Source: Geobacter sp. (GTDB lineage Bacteria > Desulfobacterota > Desulfuromonadia > Geobacterales > Pseudopelobacteraceae). From it: DNA of 64,000 bases. The DNA lies in contig JANYBN010000187.1 in NCBI GenBank assembly GCA_025360785.1, positions 1 to 64,000 on the forward strand. The letters run 5' to 3'. Every line of letters starts with the position of its first letter. The stretch's first letter is position 1. The position numbers and the translations under genes were made by a program. Below the pieces are notes generated by a model. That model did not search any database. It had not been told where the DNA came from and saw only the letters and a program-made list of their open reading frames with translations. Shown one piece after another: positions 36,781-45,139 of this stretch.

Positions 36781-37869
36781 TTACAGATAGTCGGTCAAAC
36801 CGGCGGTTCCCAGCAGTTCAACAACTTTTTTAACATCCTGGCAGCGTTCGCGGTCACAGACCAGAATAGCGTCCGGAGTAGATACGATGACGATGTTGTG
36901 AACGCCCACCGTTGCAACCATCCTGTTGTCGGCATAAATCAGACAGTCTGACGAATCGACAGCAATATGCCCGGCGACATTAATGCAAACCGTCCCGTCA
37001 GCATCAGGCTCAATCACCTCCGGCAGAGCACTCCAGCTCCCGACATCACTCCACCCCATCTCGACCGGCACCATCTGAACTATGGAAGATTTTTCCATAA
37101 CCCCGTAATCAATCGAAACGCTCTCGATATCCTGATAAAGAGTCGCAATCTTCTCCTTCAGAAGGGTCTGATCGCACAGAGTACCGCTTGGGAGCAGAGG
37201 CACCAGCTTTTCGTGAAGAGCTGGCATATATTTCCCCATCTCCTCAAGGATTGTGTCGGCCCGCCAGACAAACATTCCGCTGTTCCAAAAATAGTTGCCC
37301 TCCTCCAGATAACGTACAGCTTCTGCCAGCGGCGGTTTTTCAACAAAACGCTGTACCTGGAACGGCCCCTGGGAGATCCCCTCATTAATTGAATCGACAC
37401 CAGCTTCAATATACCCGTAACCGGTTTCGGGGCGTGACGGTAAAATGCCAAGGGTAACCAGGACGCCGTTGCGCGCAGCGTCTCCCGCAAAAACCAGCGT
37501 GTCACGCAGCATTTTTTCATTTTTTATAAAATGATCCGCTGGCAGGACGGCCATAATCCCCGAGGGGTCAATGGAAGAAACAAGTGCTGCGGCCAAACCT
37601 ATTGCCGGAGCGGTATTGCAAGCTGAGGGTTCGGCAATGACGTAAATCGGGACCGAGTCATAAAGCTGCATCTGGCGCCCGGTTTCGTCTGCCTGGAGGT
37701 GGTTGGTTATTATCAGGATCCGCTTCGGATTGAGCGGCAGTACCCGCTCCACGGTTCTCTGCAACATGCTGCGATCACCAGTGATCGAAATCAGCTGCTT
37801 GGGGCGGGCAGCGCGCGAAAGCGGCCAGAATCTGGTTCCTGACCCTCCAGCCAGAATAACAATGTACAT
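36781..37869 (-). CDS. manC: Mannose-1-phosphate guanylyltransferase
   Basis: The 362-residue protein has the nucleotidyltransferase start VILAGGSGTRFWPLSR, AVLPADHFI, and the FVEKP and NSGMFVW motifs of the family. It makes GDP-mannose from mannose-1-phosphate and GTP. It is the short form without the fused isomerase domain. That isomerase-like cupin is encoded separately at 38.4 kb, with a lipoprotein gene between. It belongs to a sugar-nucleotide operon with rfbB and rfbD. Confidence 0.93.
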   Translation of the reverse strand: MYIVILAGGSGTRFWPLSRAARPKQLISITGDRSMLQRTVERVLPLNPKRILIITNHLQADETGRQMQLYDSVPIYVIAEPSACNTAPAIGLAAALVSSIDPSGIMAVLPADHFIKNEKMLRDTLVFAGDAARNGVLVTLGILPSRPETGYGYIEAGVDSINEGISQGPFQVQRFVEKPPLAEAVRYLEEGNYFWNSGMFVWRADTILEEMGKYMPALHEKLVPLLPSGTLCDQTLLKEKIATLYQDIESVSIDYGVMEKSSIVQMVPVEMGWSDVGSWSALPEVIEPDADGTVCINVAGHIAVDSSDCLIYADNRMVATVGVHNIVIVSTPDAILVCDRERCQDVKKVVELLGTAGLTDYL

Positions 37870-37882
37870 AGACGCCCTCCTG

Positions 37883-38419
37883 TTATTTGTACTGAATTCG
37901 ATAAATGAAATCAGCTATCTCGCGCCCGAGATCACCGAATGAGTCGGTAGTGTCCAGAACATCCCACAGCGTCTGGCGGAAGGAAGCCACTTCTTGACCG
38001 CTCGCACCATCGAGCAAGCTGGCCACAACCGTTATCTTAAAACGTCCAAGACGGATAAATTTACCGGTCAGCACCAGTGTCGAAACATCCGGTTTCCCGT
38101 CACGGGATATTTGTTTATAGATTCGATGAGATTTGACATAGCGTTCGATATACCCGGACAACTCCCCGGGGAGCTTCGTATAGCGGAGTTCACGCTGGCT
38201 CATTCCGACGACATCAGGAGCATCGGAATACAACTCCCGCTTGAGCTCGAAATCCTGAATTACGAGTGACGTGTAACTGTACATGGGCTTAGGATTTGTA
38301 ACTACTTCCTTTTCAATAATCGTAGCCGATGATGCTGCACACCCACCACTGATGAACATTAGACAGGCACATAAAATGGTCAGAAATGATTTACTTATGA
38401 AGACGGCATTATTAGACAT
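37883..38419 (-). CDS. Predicted lipoprotein of unknown function
   Basis: From ATG 38419 the 178-residue protein has a lipoprotein signal (ILCACLMFISGGC, lipobox Cys about residue 27) and a soluble domain with alternating strands. The domain resembles DUF4410-type proteins (SLVIQDFELKRELY, then LVLTGKFIRLGRF), but I am not certain of the family. An in-frame ATG at 38446 overlapping the cupin gene is the other start. It lies inside the sugar-nucleotide operon between the cupin and manC, so an outer-membrane role in polysaccharide export is possible, which is inference. Confidence 0.65.
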   Translation of the reverse strand: MSNNAVFISKSFLTILCACLMFISGGCAASSATIIEKEVVTNPKPMYSYTSLVIQDFELKRELYSDAPDVVGMSQRELRYTKLPGELSGYIERYVKSHRIYKQISRDGKPDVSTLVLTGKFIRLGRFKITVVASLLDGASGQEVASFRQTLWDVLDTTDSFGDLGREIADFIYRIQYK

Positions 38420-38426
38420 TAGTACG

Positions 38427-38837
38427 TTAAATGTTATTTTCTGCATTTTTCTGGCAAGACACAACTTCATTAACCTGTTTATCAGGGCTCGGGCTTTCAC
38501 AGCGATTATAATCATCGTTAAAACGGACTATATCATCTTCTCCAAGATATTCCCCGCTCTGAACCTCAATAATAACAAGCGGTATCTTGCCCGGATTTTC
38601 CAGGCGATGATTCTGGCCGATTGGAATAAAAGTTGATTCGTTGACGTTAACAACCTGCTGGTTGTCTCCGCAGGAAACAAGGGCTGTGCCGGATACCACG
38701 ATCCAGTGTTCACTGCGATGGTGATGTTTCTGCAACGACAGGCGCTGGCCGGGCAGGACTTCAATACGTTTGATTTTATAATTCGTGTTCTCATCGAGAA
38801 CGGTATAAGTTCCCCACGGGCGTTCACCACGTTCCAT
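38427..38837 (-). CDS. Cupin, mannose-6-phosphate isomerase type II domain
   Basis: The 136-residue cupin starts MERGERPWGTYTVLDE and has RLSLQKHHHRSEHWIVVSG (metal-binding His cluster), then the FIPIGQNHRLENPG motif. It matches the type II phosphomannose isomerase domain usually fused to the C-terminus of ManC. Here it is free-standing. ATG 38837 follows GAGAGGA; an in-frame TTG at 38843 is less likely. The tail after the cupin fold (about 110-136) is polar and Cys-containing. Confidence 0.88.
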   Translation of the reverse strand: MERGERPWGTYTVLDENTNYKIKRIEVLPGQRLSLQKHHHRSEHWIVVSGTALVSCGDNQQVVNVNESTFIPIGQNHRLENPGKIPLVIIEVQSGEYLGEDDIVRFNDDYNRCESPSPDKQVNEVVSCQKNAENNI

Positions 38838-38848
38838 TGTCAATCCTC

Positions 38849-39688
38849 TCAGAATGTATTAGGAGCACGAAGCTTCAGATATGCTTGTAGTGCATTTCGC
38901 CATGTTTGCGGCTGGAAGCCGGTGTCGCCTGCCAGTTTACTGCAGTCCAGGGTTGAATAGAGCGGGCGCTTTGCCGGCCGGTTCAACTCTGTAGTTGTCA
39001 TAGGCTTGACTGTAACACTTAGACCAGCCTCTTCAAAGATCGCCTTGGCAAAGCCGTTCCACGAGCAGTAATCTGAATTGGCTGCGTGATAAATCCCTCT
39101 GCAACCGCTTTCAACCAGAGCGATAATTGCCTGAGCAAGATCCACAGTCCAGGTCGGCGAACCGATCTGATCATCGACAACGGAAAGTTCATCCTTTTCA
39201 GACCCAAGACGGAGCATGGTCTCGACAAAGTTTTTGCCATGCAGGCCGTACAGCCACTGCGTCCTCACGATTAAATAATCCGGACAGAAGGCAGCATTCA
39301 TTTCCCCGACCAGCTTTGATTCACCATAGACACTTAGCGGGCATGGAGCATCATCCTCAACGTACGGCGTGCCTTTACCGCCATCGAAAACATAGTCGGT
39401 GCTGACTTGCACCAACAGGGCACCGCAGTCCCGGCAGGCCATCGCCAGATACCCCACCCCTTCACCATTGACCGCCATTGCAGTTTCGATATTGCTTTCG
39501 CAACCATCAACATCGGTATAGGCGGCACAGTTAATGACCACCTCCGGCTTTAAGTCACCGATGACTTTCATCACCGACTCGGGTGACGTGATGTCGATAT
39601 CGGCAATGTCAACGCCGTGCCCCCTGTCGCCCAGAAGCGCGATGAGATCTCGCCCCAGCATACCGTTTGCTCCTACGACCAGGATCAA
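38849..39688 (-). CDS. rfbD: dTDP-4-dehydrorhamnose reductase
   Basis: The 279-residue short-chain dehydrogenase has the NAD(P)-binding VVGANGMLG motif, VINCAAYTDVD, the STDYVFDGG segment, and the catalytic YGESKLVGE (Tyr-x-x-x-Lys). It makes dTDP-L-rhamnose in the last step. The start is TTG 39688, overlapping the rfbB stop (TTGA), chosen because GGAGGTG lies 5 bases ahead. A longer in-frame start at 39757 lies inside rfbB. Confidence 0.93.
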   Translation of the reverse strand: MILVVGANGMLGRDLIALLGDRGHGVDIADIDITSPESVMKVIGDLKPEVVINCAAYTDVDGCESNIETAMAVNGEGVGYLAMACRDCGALLVQVSTDYVFDGGKGTPYVEDDAPCPLSVYGESKLVGEMNAAFCPDYLIVRTQWLYGLHGKNFVETMLRLGSEKDELSVVDDQIGSPTWTVDLAQAIIALVESGCRGIYHAANSDYCSWNGFAKAIFEEAGLSVTVKPMTTTELNRPAKRPLYSTLDCSKLAGDTGFQPQTWRNALQAYLKLRAPNTF

Positions 39689-40758
39689 GCGACACCTCCG
39701 CCATACTGACTCTGATAATATTCCCGATACGCGCCGGAAGTAACTTCTGCCACCCATTTCTGATTGGCAAGATACCAGTCAATCGTTTCAGCGATGCCTT
39801 GCTCGAAGGTATAAGCCGGGCTCCAGCCGAGATCGTCTTTAAGTCGCGCGGCATCAATGGCATAACGTCGATCATGGCCAAGACGATCCTTGACAAAAGT
39901 TATCAGTGTGCGGTTCTCACCGGCGGCACGGCCAAGACGCTCATCCAACAGGTCACAGACCAGATTAACTATATCGATATTTTTCCATTCGTTGTTGCCG
40001 CCGATATTATAGACAGAGCCGGGAGCAGCTTTTTTCAGAACGGTTTCAATCGCCACGGCATGATCGCCTACATGCAGCCAGTCGCGGATATTCAGGCCGT
40101 CTCCATAGACCGGCAGCGGTTTTTTATTGATGATATTGTGAATCAGAAGCGGTATCAACTTCTCCGGGAAATGGTAGGGTCCATAATTATTCGAGCAACG
40201 GGTATTAAGAGTAGGCATACCGAATGTTTCATGATAAGCGCGCACCAGCAGGTCGGCACCAGCCTTGCTGGCCGAATACGGAGAATTGGCAGCAAGCGGC
40301 GTTTCTTCGGTAAAGTAGCCTGTATCACCCAGACTGCCGTAGACTTCATCAGTTGATATCTGAAGGTAACGGAAGTCGGCAACAGCGCCTGACTGCCAAT
40401 GTTTGCGGCATTCTTCGAGCAAAATCTGTGTACCGAGAACGTTCGTACGGACAAAAATTTCCGGCCCGGTGATGGAACGGTCAACATGTGACTCAGCGGC
40501 AAAATGCACAACAGCATCAATTCGCTGATCGGCAAGAATCCGGGCCACCAAGGCTGCGTCGCCAATATCCCCTTTAATAAATCGGTAAGCCGGATTCCCT
40601 TCGAGAGCGGTCAGGTTTTTCAGATTTCCGGCATAGGTAAGACAATCCAGATTGGTGACCGTACACCCCGGATTATTGCCGATGAATGAGTGAATGAAAT
40701 TGGATCCGATAAAACCGGCTCCTCCGGTAACGAGAATAGCAGTGGGAGTAAATGACAT
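39685..40758 (-). CDS. rfbB: dTDP-glucose 4,6-dehydratase
   Basis: The 357-residue enzyme has the NAD-binding TGGAGFIGSNF motif, FAAESHVDRS, the STDEVYGSLG segment with catalytic Asp-Glu, and YSASKAGADLL. The NNYGPYHFPEKLIP motif follows. It converts dTDP-glucose to the 4-keto-6-deoxy form for rhamnose synthesis. It leads the operon rfbB-rfbD-cupin-lipoprotein-manC. The other rhamnose genes rfbA and rfbC are not in the window. Confidence 0.96.
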   Translation of the reverse strand: MSFTPTAILVTGGAGFIGSNFIHSFIGNNPGCTVTNLDCLTYAGNLKNLTALEGNPAYRFIKGDIGDAALVARILADQRIDAVVHFAAESHVDRSITGPEIFVRTNVLGTQILLEECRKHWQSGAVADFRYLQISTDEVYGSLGDTGYFTEETPLAANSPYSASKAGADLLVRAYHETFGMPTLNTRCSNNYGPYHFPEKLIPLLIHNIINKKPLPVYGDGLNIRDWLHVGDHAVAIETVLKKAAPGSVYNIGGNNEWKNIDIVNLVCDLLDERLGRAAGENRTLITFVKDRLGHDRRYAIDAARLKDDLGWSPAYTFEQGIAETIDWYLANQKWVAEVTSGAYREYYQSQYGGGVA

Positions 40759-40792
40759 AATGCTGATATCCTTTCAGATTAAACAGTCAGTA

Positions 40793-40827
40793 TTCAGGTA
40801 TTTTCTTTTCTATAATGTTCAGGTATT
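40793..40827. repeat. Direct repeat in the rfbB divergent promoter region
   Basis: ttcaggtatt occurs at 40793-40802 and again at 40818-40827, 25 bp apart. A TATAGA-like -10 for the minus strand lies between them. The spacing places both on nearly the same DNA face, as expected for a regulator binding site. No regulator was recognised. Confidence 0.4.
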
Positions 40828-40874
40828 GTTGCGAAAATCTTAGCTGCATGACATTTTAATCAGGAGGAATCACC

Positions 40875-41057
40875 ATGAATGCCAATTCTAAATGCCGTTG
40901 CGGCGCCGATCACCATGGGCATCTCTGTATGTTGAAAAGTAACGGACTATATGATGAAATAGCAAACGTAACAAGTGACCCGAAATTCTATTGTTTCACC
41001 TGCGGCGGCGAAGCCAACTGCGCCGAAAATTTGTGCGAGCCAGCCCCTATCGAATAG
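40875..41057 (+). CDS. Cys-rich 60-residue protein of unknown function
   Basis: A strong ribosome site (AGGAGG, about 40862-40867) precedes ATG 40875, so this short gene is likely real. The product has seven Cys: CRCGADHHGHLC near the start (Cys7, Cys9, Cys18) and CFTCGGEANCAENLC near the end (Cys40, 43, 49, 54), with His13, His14 and His16. The layout suggests zinc or other metal binding. I recognise no family. It is divergent from rfbB and convergent with the HDOD gene. Confidence 0.7.
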   Translation: MNANSKCRCGADHHGHLCMLKSNGLYDEIANVTSDPKFYCFTCGGEANCAENLCEPAPIE

Positions 41058-41083
41058 AAACGCATATTGTTCACAAAGTCAGG

Positions 41084-41929
41084 TCACTCTTCCAGAGCAG
41101 CTTCCCTGGAATCCTCCAACATCGCCTCAAGCTGGACAATCTGGGCTTCGGTTATATCTAGGACCTCTGCTTCCAGCGTGTTAATCAGAACAAGGTCAGG
41201 CTCATGTTTCAGGCCAAGTCCGATTCTGTGACAGGCCAGGTTGGCAAACCGGACGATTGCCAGCATCTTGTTGACATGGTCCCATTTCTCAGCGTGGTGA
41301 TCACGGATAACATCACAGTACATTGCCGGAAAATTCCAATGCTGCATCATGCGATATCCCTGCTCCACATGCATCACTTCAAAGATTTCCTGGATCAGCT
41401 CGTCATCAAAAAGCGAATTAATCCCCCCTGCTGCCACCAGTTTCTCAATTGATTTCAGAAGATAGAGCTTGCCGACATCGTGCAGAAGTGCTGCCAGATA
41501 GGTTTCATCGGCAACTCCGCGCATACCGCAGGAATGGGCTAACCAGCGGGCTCCGAGAGCACAGCTGTGGCTATGCAGCCACATTTCTTTCATATAGTGA
41601 TCAAGCGCCGGATTGTTTGAGGAATGAACTGAAGCCTGCGAAGCCGCAATCACCAGGTTAACAACCTGCTGTGCCCCAAGCCGGATAACCGCTTCTTTGA
41701 TGGTAGCAACCTTGGAGCGACCCATATACATAGGAGAGTTGGCAATTTTAAGCATCTGGCTGGCCAGCGACATATCCTCGTTTGCAACTTGAGACACCTC
41801 TTCAACCGTAAAATCATAGTTTGAAAGCATCCTCTGCAGCTTTAACGCGACCGGATGAAAGATCGGCAGATCAATCGGCTGCGAAGCAAGCAACCTTCGT
41901 ACGGTATCCGGAATAGATGCTGATGACAT
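41084..41929 (-). CDS. HDOD-domain signalling protein
   Basis: The 281-residue protein from ATG 41929 (ribosome site AAGGAG) is mostly one HDOD domain (PF08668; about 15-220), with SLASQMLKIANSPMY, AVIRLGAQQVVNLV and the LLHDVGKLYLL segment. HDOD proteins relate to HD phosphohydrolases and act in signalling in Geobacter and Xanthomonas, though most lack shown enzyme activity. It is the last gene of a minus-strand run with two unknowns and the M29 aminopeptidase. Confidence 0.9.
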   Translation of the reverse strand: MSSASIPDTVRRLLASQPIDLPIFHPVALKLQRMLSNYDFTVEEVSQVANEDMSLASQMLKIANSPMYMGRSKVATIKEAVIRLGAQQVVNLVIAASQASVHSSNNPALDHYMKEMWLHSHSCALGARWLAHSCGMRGVADETYLAALLHDVGKLYLLKSIEKLVAAGGINSLFDDELIQEIFEVMHVEQGYRMMQHWNFPAMYCDVIRDHHAEKWDHVNKMLAIVRFANLACHRIGLGLKHEPDLVLINTLEAEVLDITEAQIVQLEAMLEDSREAALEE

Positions 41930-41987
41930 GACAGATCTCCTTAACACACTTTGAGTGGACAACAATGACGGTAAATCGAACCTATCC

Positions 41988-42389
41988 CTAACATCCACAG
42001 CCGCAATTATGGCAGACTTTTCTGAACTCGCTGGAAGGTGCAACCGTTTCAGGTGCAAATGCCACGCGCCTGACAGCCGTGCCGATATCTTCCATAATAT
42101 TCAACTGATTACTTTTCCCTATGATATGCCCGACACACTGGTTGCTATGCCCGTCCTGGGGAGATGATATTTTCACTACATTCAACAGGTCGGCATAACT
42201 GTTGATCGAAATGACCACGTCCTGATTACGCACAACAGCCAAAATCACACCCAGCCGCTTCATCTCGGCCTTTAACTCTGTCAGATAATCCTGAAAAAGC
42301 CGACTGTCAAAATCAAAATACCAATCACTTCTAAGATGTTTCTGATCATGAACAGTAATAATCATCTGTTTTGATTTTTTGCACGTCAT
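41988..42389 (-). CDS. Unknown protein with Cys-rich C-terminus
   Basis: From ATG 42389 (GGAG site) the protein has 133 residues. The middle (about 25-75) has charged helical character, and the tail ends in CHNCGCGC with four Cys. No domain is recognised. The CxxCGCGC tail resembles the end of SerA in this window (CNRNCGCGV). It may bind a metal or an iron-sulfur cluster, which is inference. It overlaps or abuts its neighbours in the HDOD operon. Confidence 0.6.
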   Translation of the reverse strand: MTCKKSKQMIITVHDQKHLRSDWYFDFDSRLFQDYLTELKAEMKRLGVILAVVRNQDVVISINSYADLLNVVKISSPQDGHSNQCVGHIIGKSNQLNIMEDIGTAVRRVAFAPETVAPSSEFRKVCHNCGCGC

Positions 42390-42411
42390 TTCAGTTACTC
42401 CGCAACAGTAG

Positions 42412-42918
42412 TCACAATACTGCCGGACACCCGGCATCCCAATCAGCATACCCCTGGCCGGAAATATTCAAAAAAGAATCGATCCGCTGCCGATAATAAT
42501 CACAATCCCCGGCCTCTTTTAAAAGGAAAGCAAGCTCTTCGACAGAAATCAGATGTTGGCGATTCATAAAACGGTACAACTCGGTTATAGCCGTTAAATG
42601 CCGCTCCAACATGACAAACTCAGGATCAAGTGTATGGGTGATAAACCAGGAACCTGCAAATTTGGTCACGATTCCGTGCTGCGGACGCACAATATTCTGC
42701 CGACCAAAGTCAATCAGATAATCCCGCAAATAGAGATCGGCGCTAAAGGCGAGCTCAGAAGCCTGCTCAGCAGCCATACCCTGCTGCTGGAGAAAAAGAT
42801 AAAATTGTTTCAGAACCTGCTGACAGCGCTCATCAACCAGTAGTTCTTCGTCTATTGAATCAAACTCAAAATCATCCTGCTCAAATTCTATTTCTGTACT
42901 TTGTATCATAGTAGTCAA
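42412..42918 (-). CDS. Unknown acidic protein
   Basis: The 168-residue protein has a very acidic N-terminus (about 10-30, rich in Glu/Asp), then helical segments with LFLQQQG and RHLTAITELYRFM. No domain is recognised. TTG 42918 is preceded by AGGA with 6-base spacing; ATG 42909 is the alternative start. It lies between the M29 aminopeptidase and the Cys-tailed protein, 9 bp from the former, so it is probably co-transcribed. Confidence 0.6.
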   Translation of the reverse strand: MTTMIQSTEIEFEQDDFEFDSIDEELLVDERCQQVLKQFYLFLQQQGMAAEQASELAFSADLYLRDYLIDFGRQNIVRPQHGIVTKFAGSWFITHTLDPEFVMLERHLTAITELYRFMNRQHLISVEELAFLLKEAGDCDYYRQRIDSFLNISGQGYADWDAGCPAVL

Positions 42919-42927
42919 TACTCTTCC

Positions 42928-44028
42928 TTAGGCTGGATTAAGCTCCAGCAACTCTTTGTGAACAAACCGGCCATGTTTCTGTATCAAAACGTCGTCGAAG
43001 AAGATCTCACCATCGGCAAGAATCCTCACCAGATCCCAGTGAACAGAGGAACGGTTGCCATTATCACACTCATCATATGCCTGTCCGGGAGTAAAGTGAA
43101 TTGAGCCGAATATCTTTTCATCAAACAGGATATTACGCATCGGCTGGCGGATTCCAGGGTTGACTCCAATCGCAAATTCACCGATATAACGGGCTCCTTC
43201 ATCGGCATCCAGAATTTTGTTAAGGGATTTACTCATACCCCCATCCGCAGTTGCCTTGACAATTTTACCGTCAACGAACTCGAACCGGACACCGTTATAT
43301 TCTTTGCCTTGATAAATACTGGGGCAGTTATAGCTGATATGCCCCTGAACAGATTTTTTAACCGGGGCGGTGAACACTTCACCGTCAGGCATATTGAGGC
43401 GGCCATCGCATTTAATACCGGGCAGGCCATCAATACTGAATCGGAGATCAGTATCAGGAGCCAGGATACGCACCTTTTTCGTGCGATCGATTAATTTTTT
43501 TAGTTTTTCCTGCTTCTTTGACTCAGCTTTCCAGTCAATGCAGCAAGCCGAGAAAAGGTAATCCTCGTATTCGTCCAGACTCATACGGGCTTCCTGGGCT
43601 GCGGCATGGGTTGGATAGCGGGTCACGCACCAGCGGGTATGCTTGACACGCTGGTCGATCAGAGGCCTGATAAGCTTGGAATACGCGACCACAGCTTCCT
43701 GACGGGCGTTAGCCATAACCATGGAATTATTGCCGGCTGAAATACCGATATAGACTGTAACCGTTTTATAGAAATCCAGTTTATGTTGCGGGAAGTAATC
43801 AAGCTGTTGTTTATTGGCGCTATTAAAGAAATAGCGATCTATCTCCGACACTGAGAAATTGTATTCGACGTATTTAGCGCCGCGCACGAGGCAGAGTGCA
43901 TACAGTTCCTTAACCAGCGGCATTGCCTCAAGGCCGGCGGCATTTATGAGCACAACATCGCCTTTTTTAACCCTGGTTGAGTAATCAACCAGTATCTCTG
44001 CAAACTGCCTAATTCTGGGATCGTTCAT
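42928..44028 (-). CDS. M29 family aminopeptidase
   Basis: This 366-residue protein matches the M29 (thermophilic/AmpS) aminopeptidases. Key parts are the KKGDVVLINAAGLEAMPLVKEL start, the KIVKATADGG segment, the GEFAIGVNPGI motif with the metal-binding Glu, and SIHFTPGQAYDECDNGNRSSVHWD with metal His and Asp. It removes N-terminal residues from peptides in the cytoplasm. It starts a run of four minus-strand genes ending in the HDOD protein. Confidence 0.9.
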   Translation of the reverse strand: MNDPRIRQFAEILVDYSTRVKKGDVVLINAAGLEAMPLVKELYALCLVRGAKYVEYNFSVSEIDRYFFNSANKQQLDYFPQHKLDFYKTVTVYIGISAGNNSMVMANARQEAVVAYSKLIRPLIDQRVKHTRWCVTRYPTHAAAQEARMSLDEYEDYLFSACCIDWKAESKKQEKLKKLIDRTKKVRILAPDTDLRFSIDGLPGIKCDGRLNMPDGEVFTAPVKKSVQGHISYNCPSIYQGKEYNGVRFEFVDGKIVKATADGGMSKSLNKILDADEGARYIGEFAIGVNPGIRQPMRNILFDEKIFGSIHFTPGQAYDECDNGNRSSVHWDLVRILADGEIFFDDVLIQKHGRFVHKELLELNPA

Positions 44029-44051
44029 CAGTAAACCTCAAGATGTAATAT

Positions 44052-44732
44052 TTAGTGCATCATCAGCCTGGTAACGCTAAGGACAAGACCACTTTGAGGA
44101 CCAGCCAGAAGCTGAACGCCGATTTTGAGAACCGGAGAAATAATGTACGAAAACATGTTGGTGAAAAAGACCAGCGCGATAATAATCATCATTCCGTATG
44201 GCTCAATGCGAGACCAGGCAGCTGCCTGCCTGTACGGAAGCAGCCCAACCAATACCCTGCCACCATCCAGAGGCGGCACCGGTATCATATTGAAGATTGC
44301 CAGAAGGAGGTTGATATAGACAGAAAAAGCCAACATCAGAACCACCGGTTCCACCAACATGGCAAGCGGAGAAGCGGAAGCGGCCGGGTTACCAATAGCC
44401 ACAAGACCACGCAGTAGAAATGCTGAAACTGTCGCCAGCAAGATGTTGGTAATCGGCCCGGCGGCCGCCACCCAGATCATATCTCGTTTGGGATTACGCA
44501 GATTTTCAAAAACCACCGGCACCGGTTTGGCCCACCCGATTCCGATAAAAAATATCATGAGAGTTCCAATGATATCAATATGTTTAATAGGGTTAAGTGT
44601 AAGACGACCCATCATTTTGGCCGTCGGATCACCGAAACGCCAGGCAACATAACCATGGGAAACTTCGTGACAAACAATTGCCAGCATACCTGGTACAAGC
44701 ATTACTGAAAGCTTGAGGAAAAAACTTTCCAT
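44052..44732 (-). CDS. Site-2 protease family membrane metallopeptidase
   Basis: From ATG 44732 (AAGGAT site) the 226-residue protein has HEVSH at 22-26 (HExxH zinc motif) in the first hydrophobic span, NPIKHIDIIGT, and the second metal motif in PVPPLDGGRVLVG. Five to six spans are visible. It belongs to the short M50 site-2 protease group, which cuts within membranes. A longer frame to 44858 adds a non-membrane N-terminus without a ribosome site. Confidence 0.9.
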   Translation of the reverse strand: MESFFLKLSVMLVPGMLAIVCHEVSHGYVAWRFGDPTAKMMGRLTLNPIKHIDIIGTLMIFFIGIGWAKPVPVVFENLRNPKRDMIWVAAAGPITNILLATVSAFLLRGLVAIGNPAASASPLAMLVEPVVLMLAFSVYINLLLAIFNMIPVPPLDGGRVLVGLLPYRQAAAWSRIEPYGMMIIIALVFFTNMFSYIISPVLKIGVQLLAGPQSGLVLSVTRLMMH

Positions 44733-44823
44733 TAATAAATCCTTTGAACTGAATAAATCTGCATCGTTTCTAGCAGAGTAGGCGGGTAAAGTCAATTGCA
44801 AGGACAGCCACCAAAACTCGGAC

Positions 44824-44843
44824 AGGCGGGATTTCTCCCACCT
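44824..44843. repeat. GGCGGGA hairpin, copy 1 (also at 47.6 kb)
   Basis: aggcggga (44824-44831) pairs with tcccacct (44836-44843) with one wobble, across the loop tttc. The sequence aggcgggatttctccc followed by cctttca recurs at 47618-47641 with one change. The two copies flank glnN. Confidence 0.55.
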
Positions 44844-45012
44844 TTCACACACTTTCAACCTCTTGTAATTACGGCATTTAAACTCTGAACCTAATAGCTG
44901 CTAATGTACTGGGGGATGCATTGCGTAAGGCGTAGCGGTAAGGTATGCGATGTCGTGGTAACAGTTTCAGTTAGATTGGTCGAAATGGCGACCGGCCCAA
45001 CCACAAAAGATT

Positions 45013-45028
45013 TGGCACTCATCTTGCT
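45013..45028 (+). promoter_or_regulatory. Sigma-54 promoter of glnN
   Basis: TGGCAC (45013-45018), 5 bp, TTGCT (45024-45028), a near-perfect -24/-12 sigma-54 promoter. It lies 112 bp ahead of the glnN ATG. Confidence 0.8.
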
Positions 45029-45139
45029 CTAAATTAGAATTCCAACGCAATAATTCCCTAAACTATTAAAACAACGACAATATTGAATAAGCCATTTGCT
45101 TATTTTTTACACACCGCTGTATAAAAAGGAGGCTGTACG

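Larger units (their letters stand above)
44733..45139. other. Intergenic region with glnN promoter
   Basis: This 407-bp stretch between the site-2 protease gene (minus) and glnN (plus) holds a GGCGGGA hairpin (44824-44843) and the sigma-54 promoter (45013-45028). The stretch 44900-45000 has a few imperfect TGC/GCA repeats that could be enhancer sites, but none matches the NtrC consensus clearly. Confidence 0.5.
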
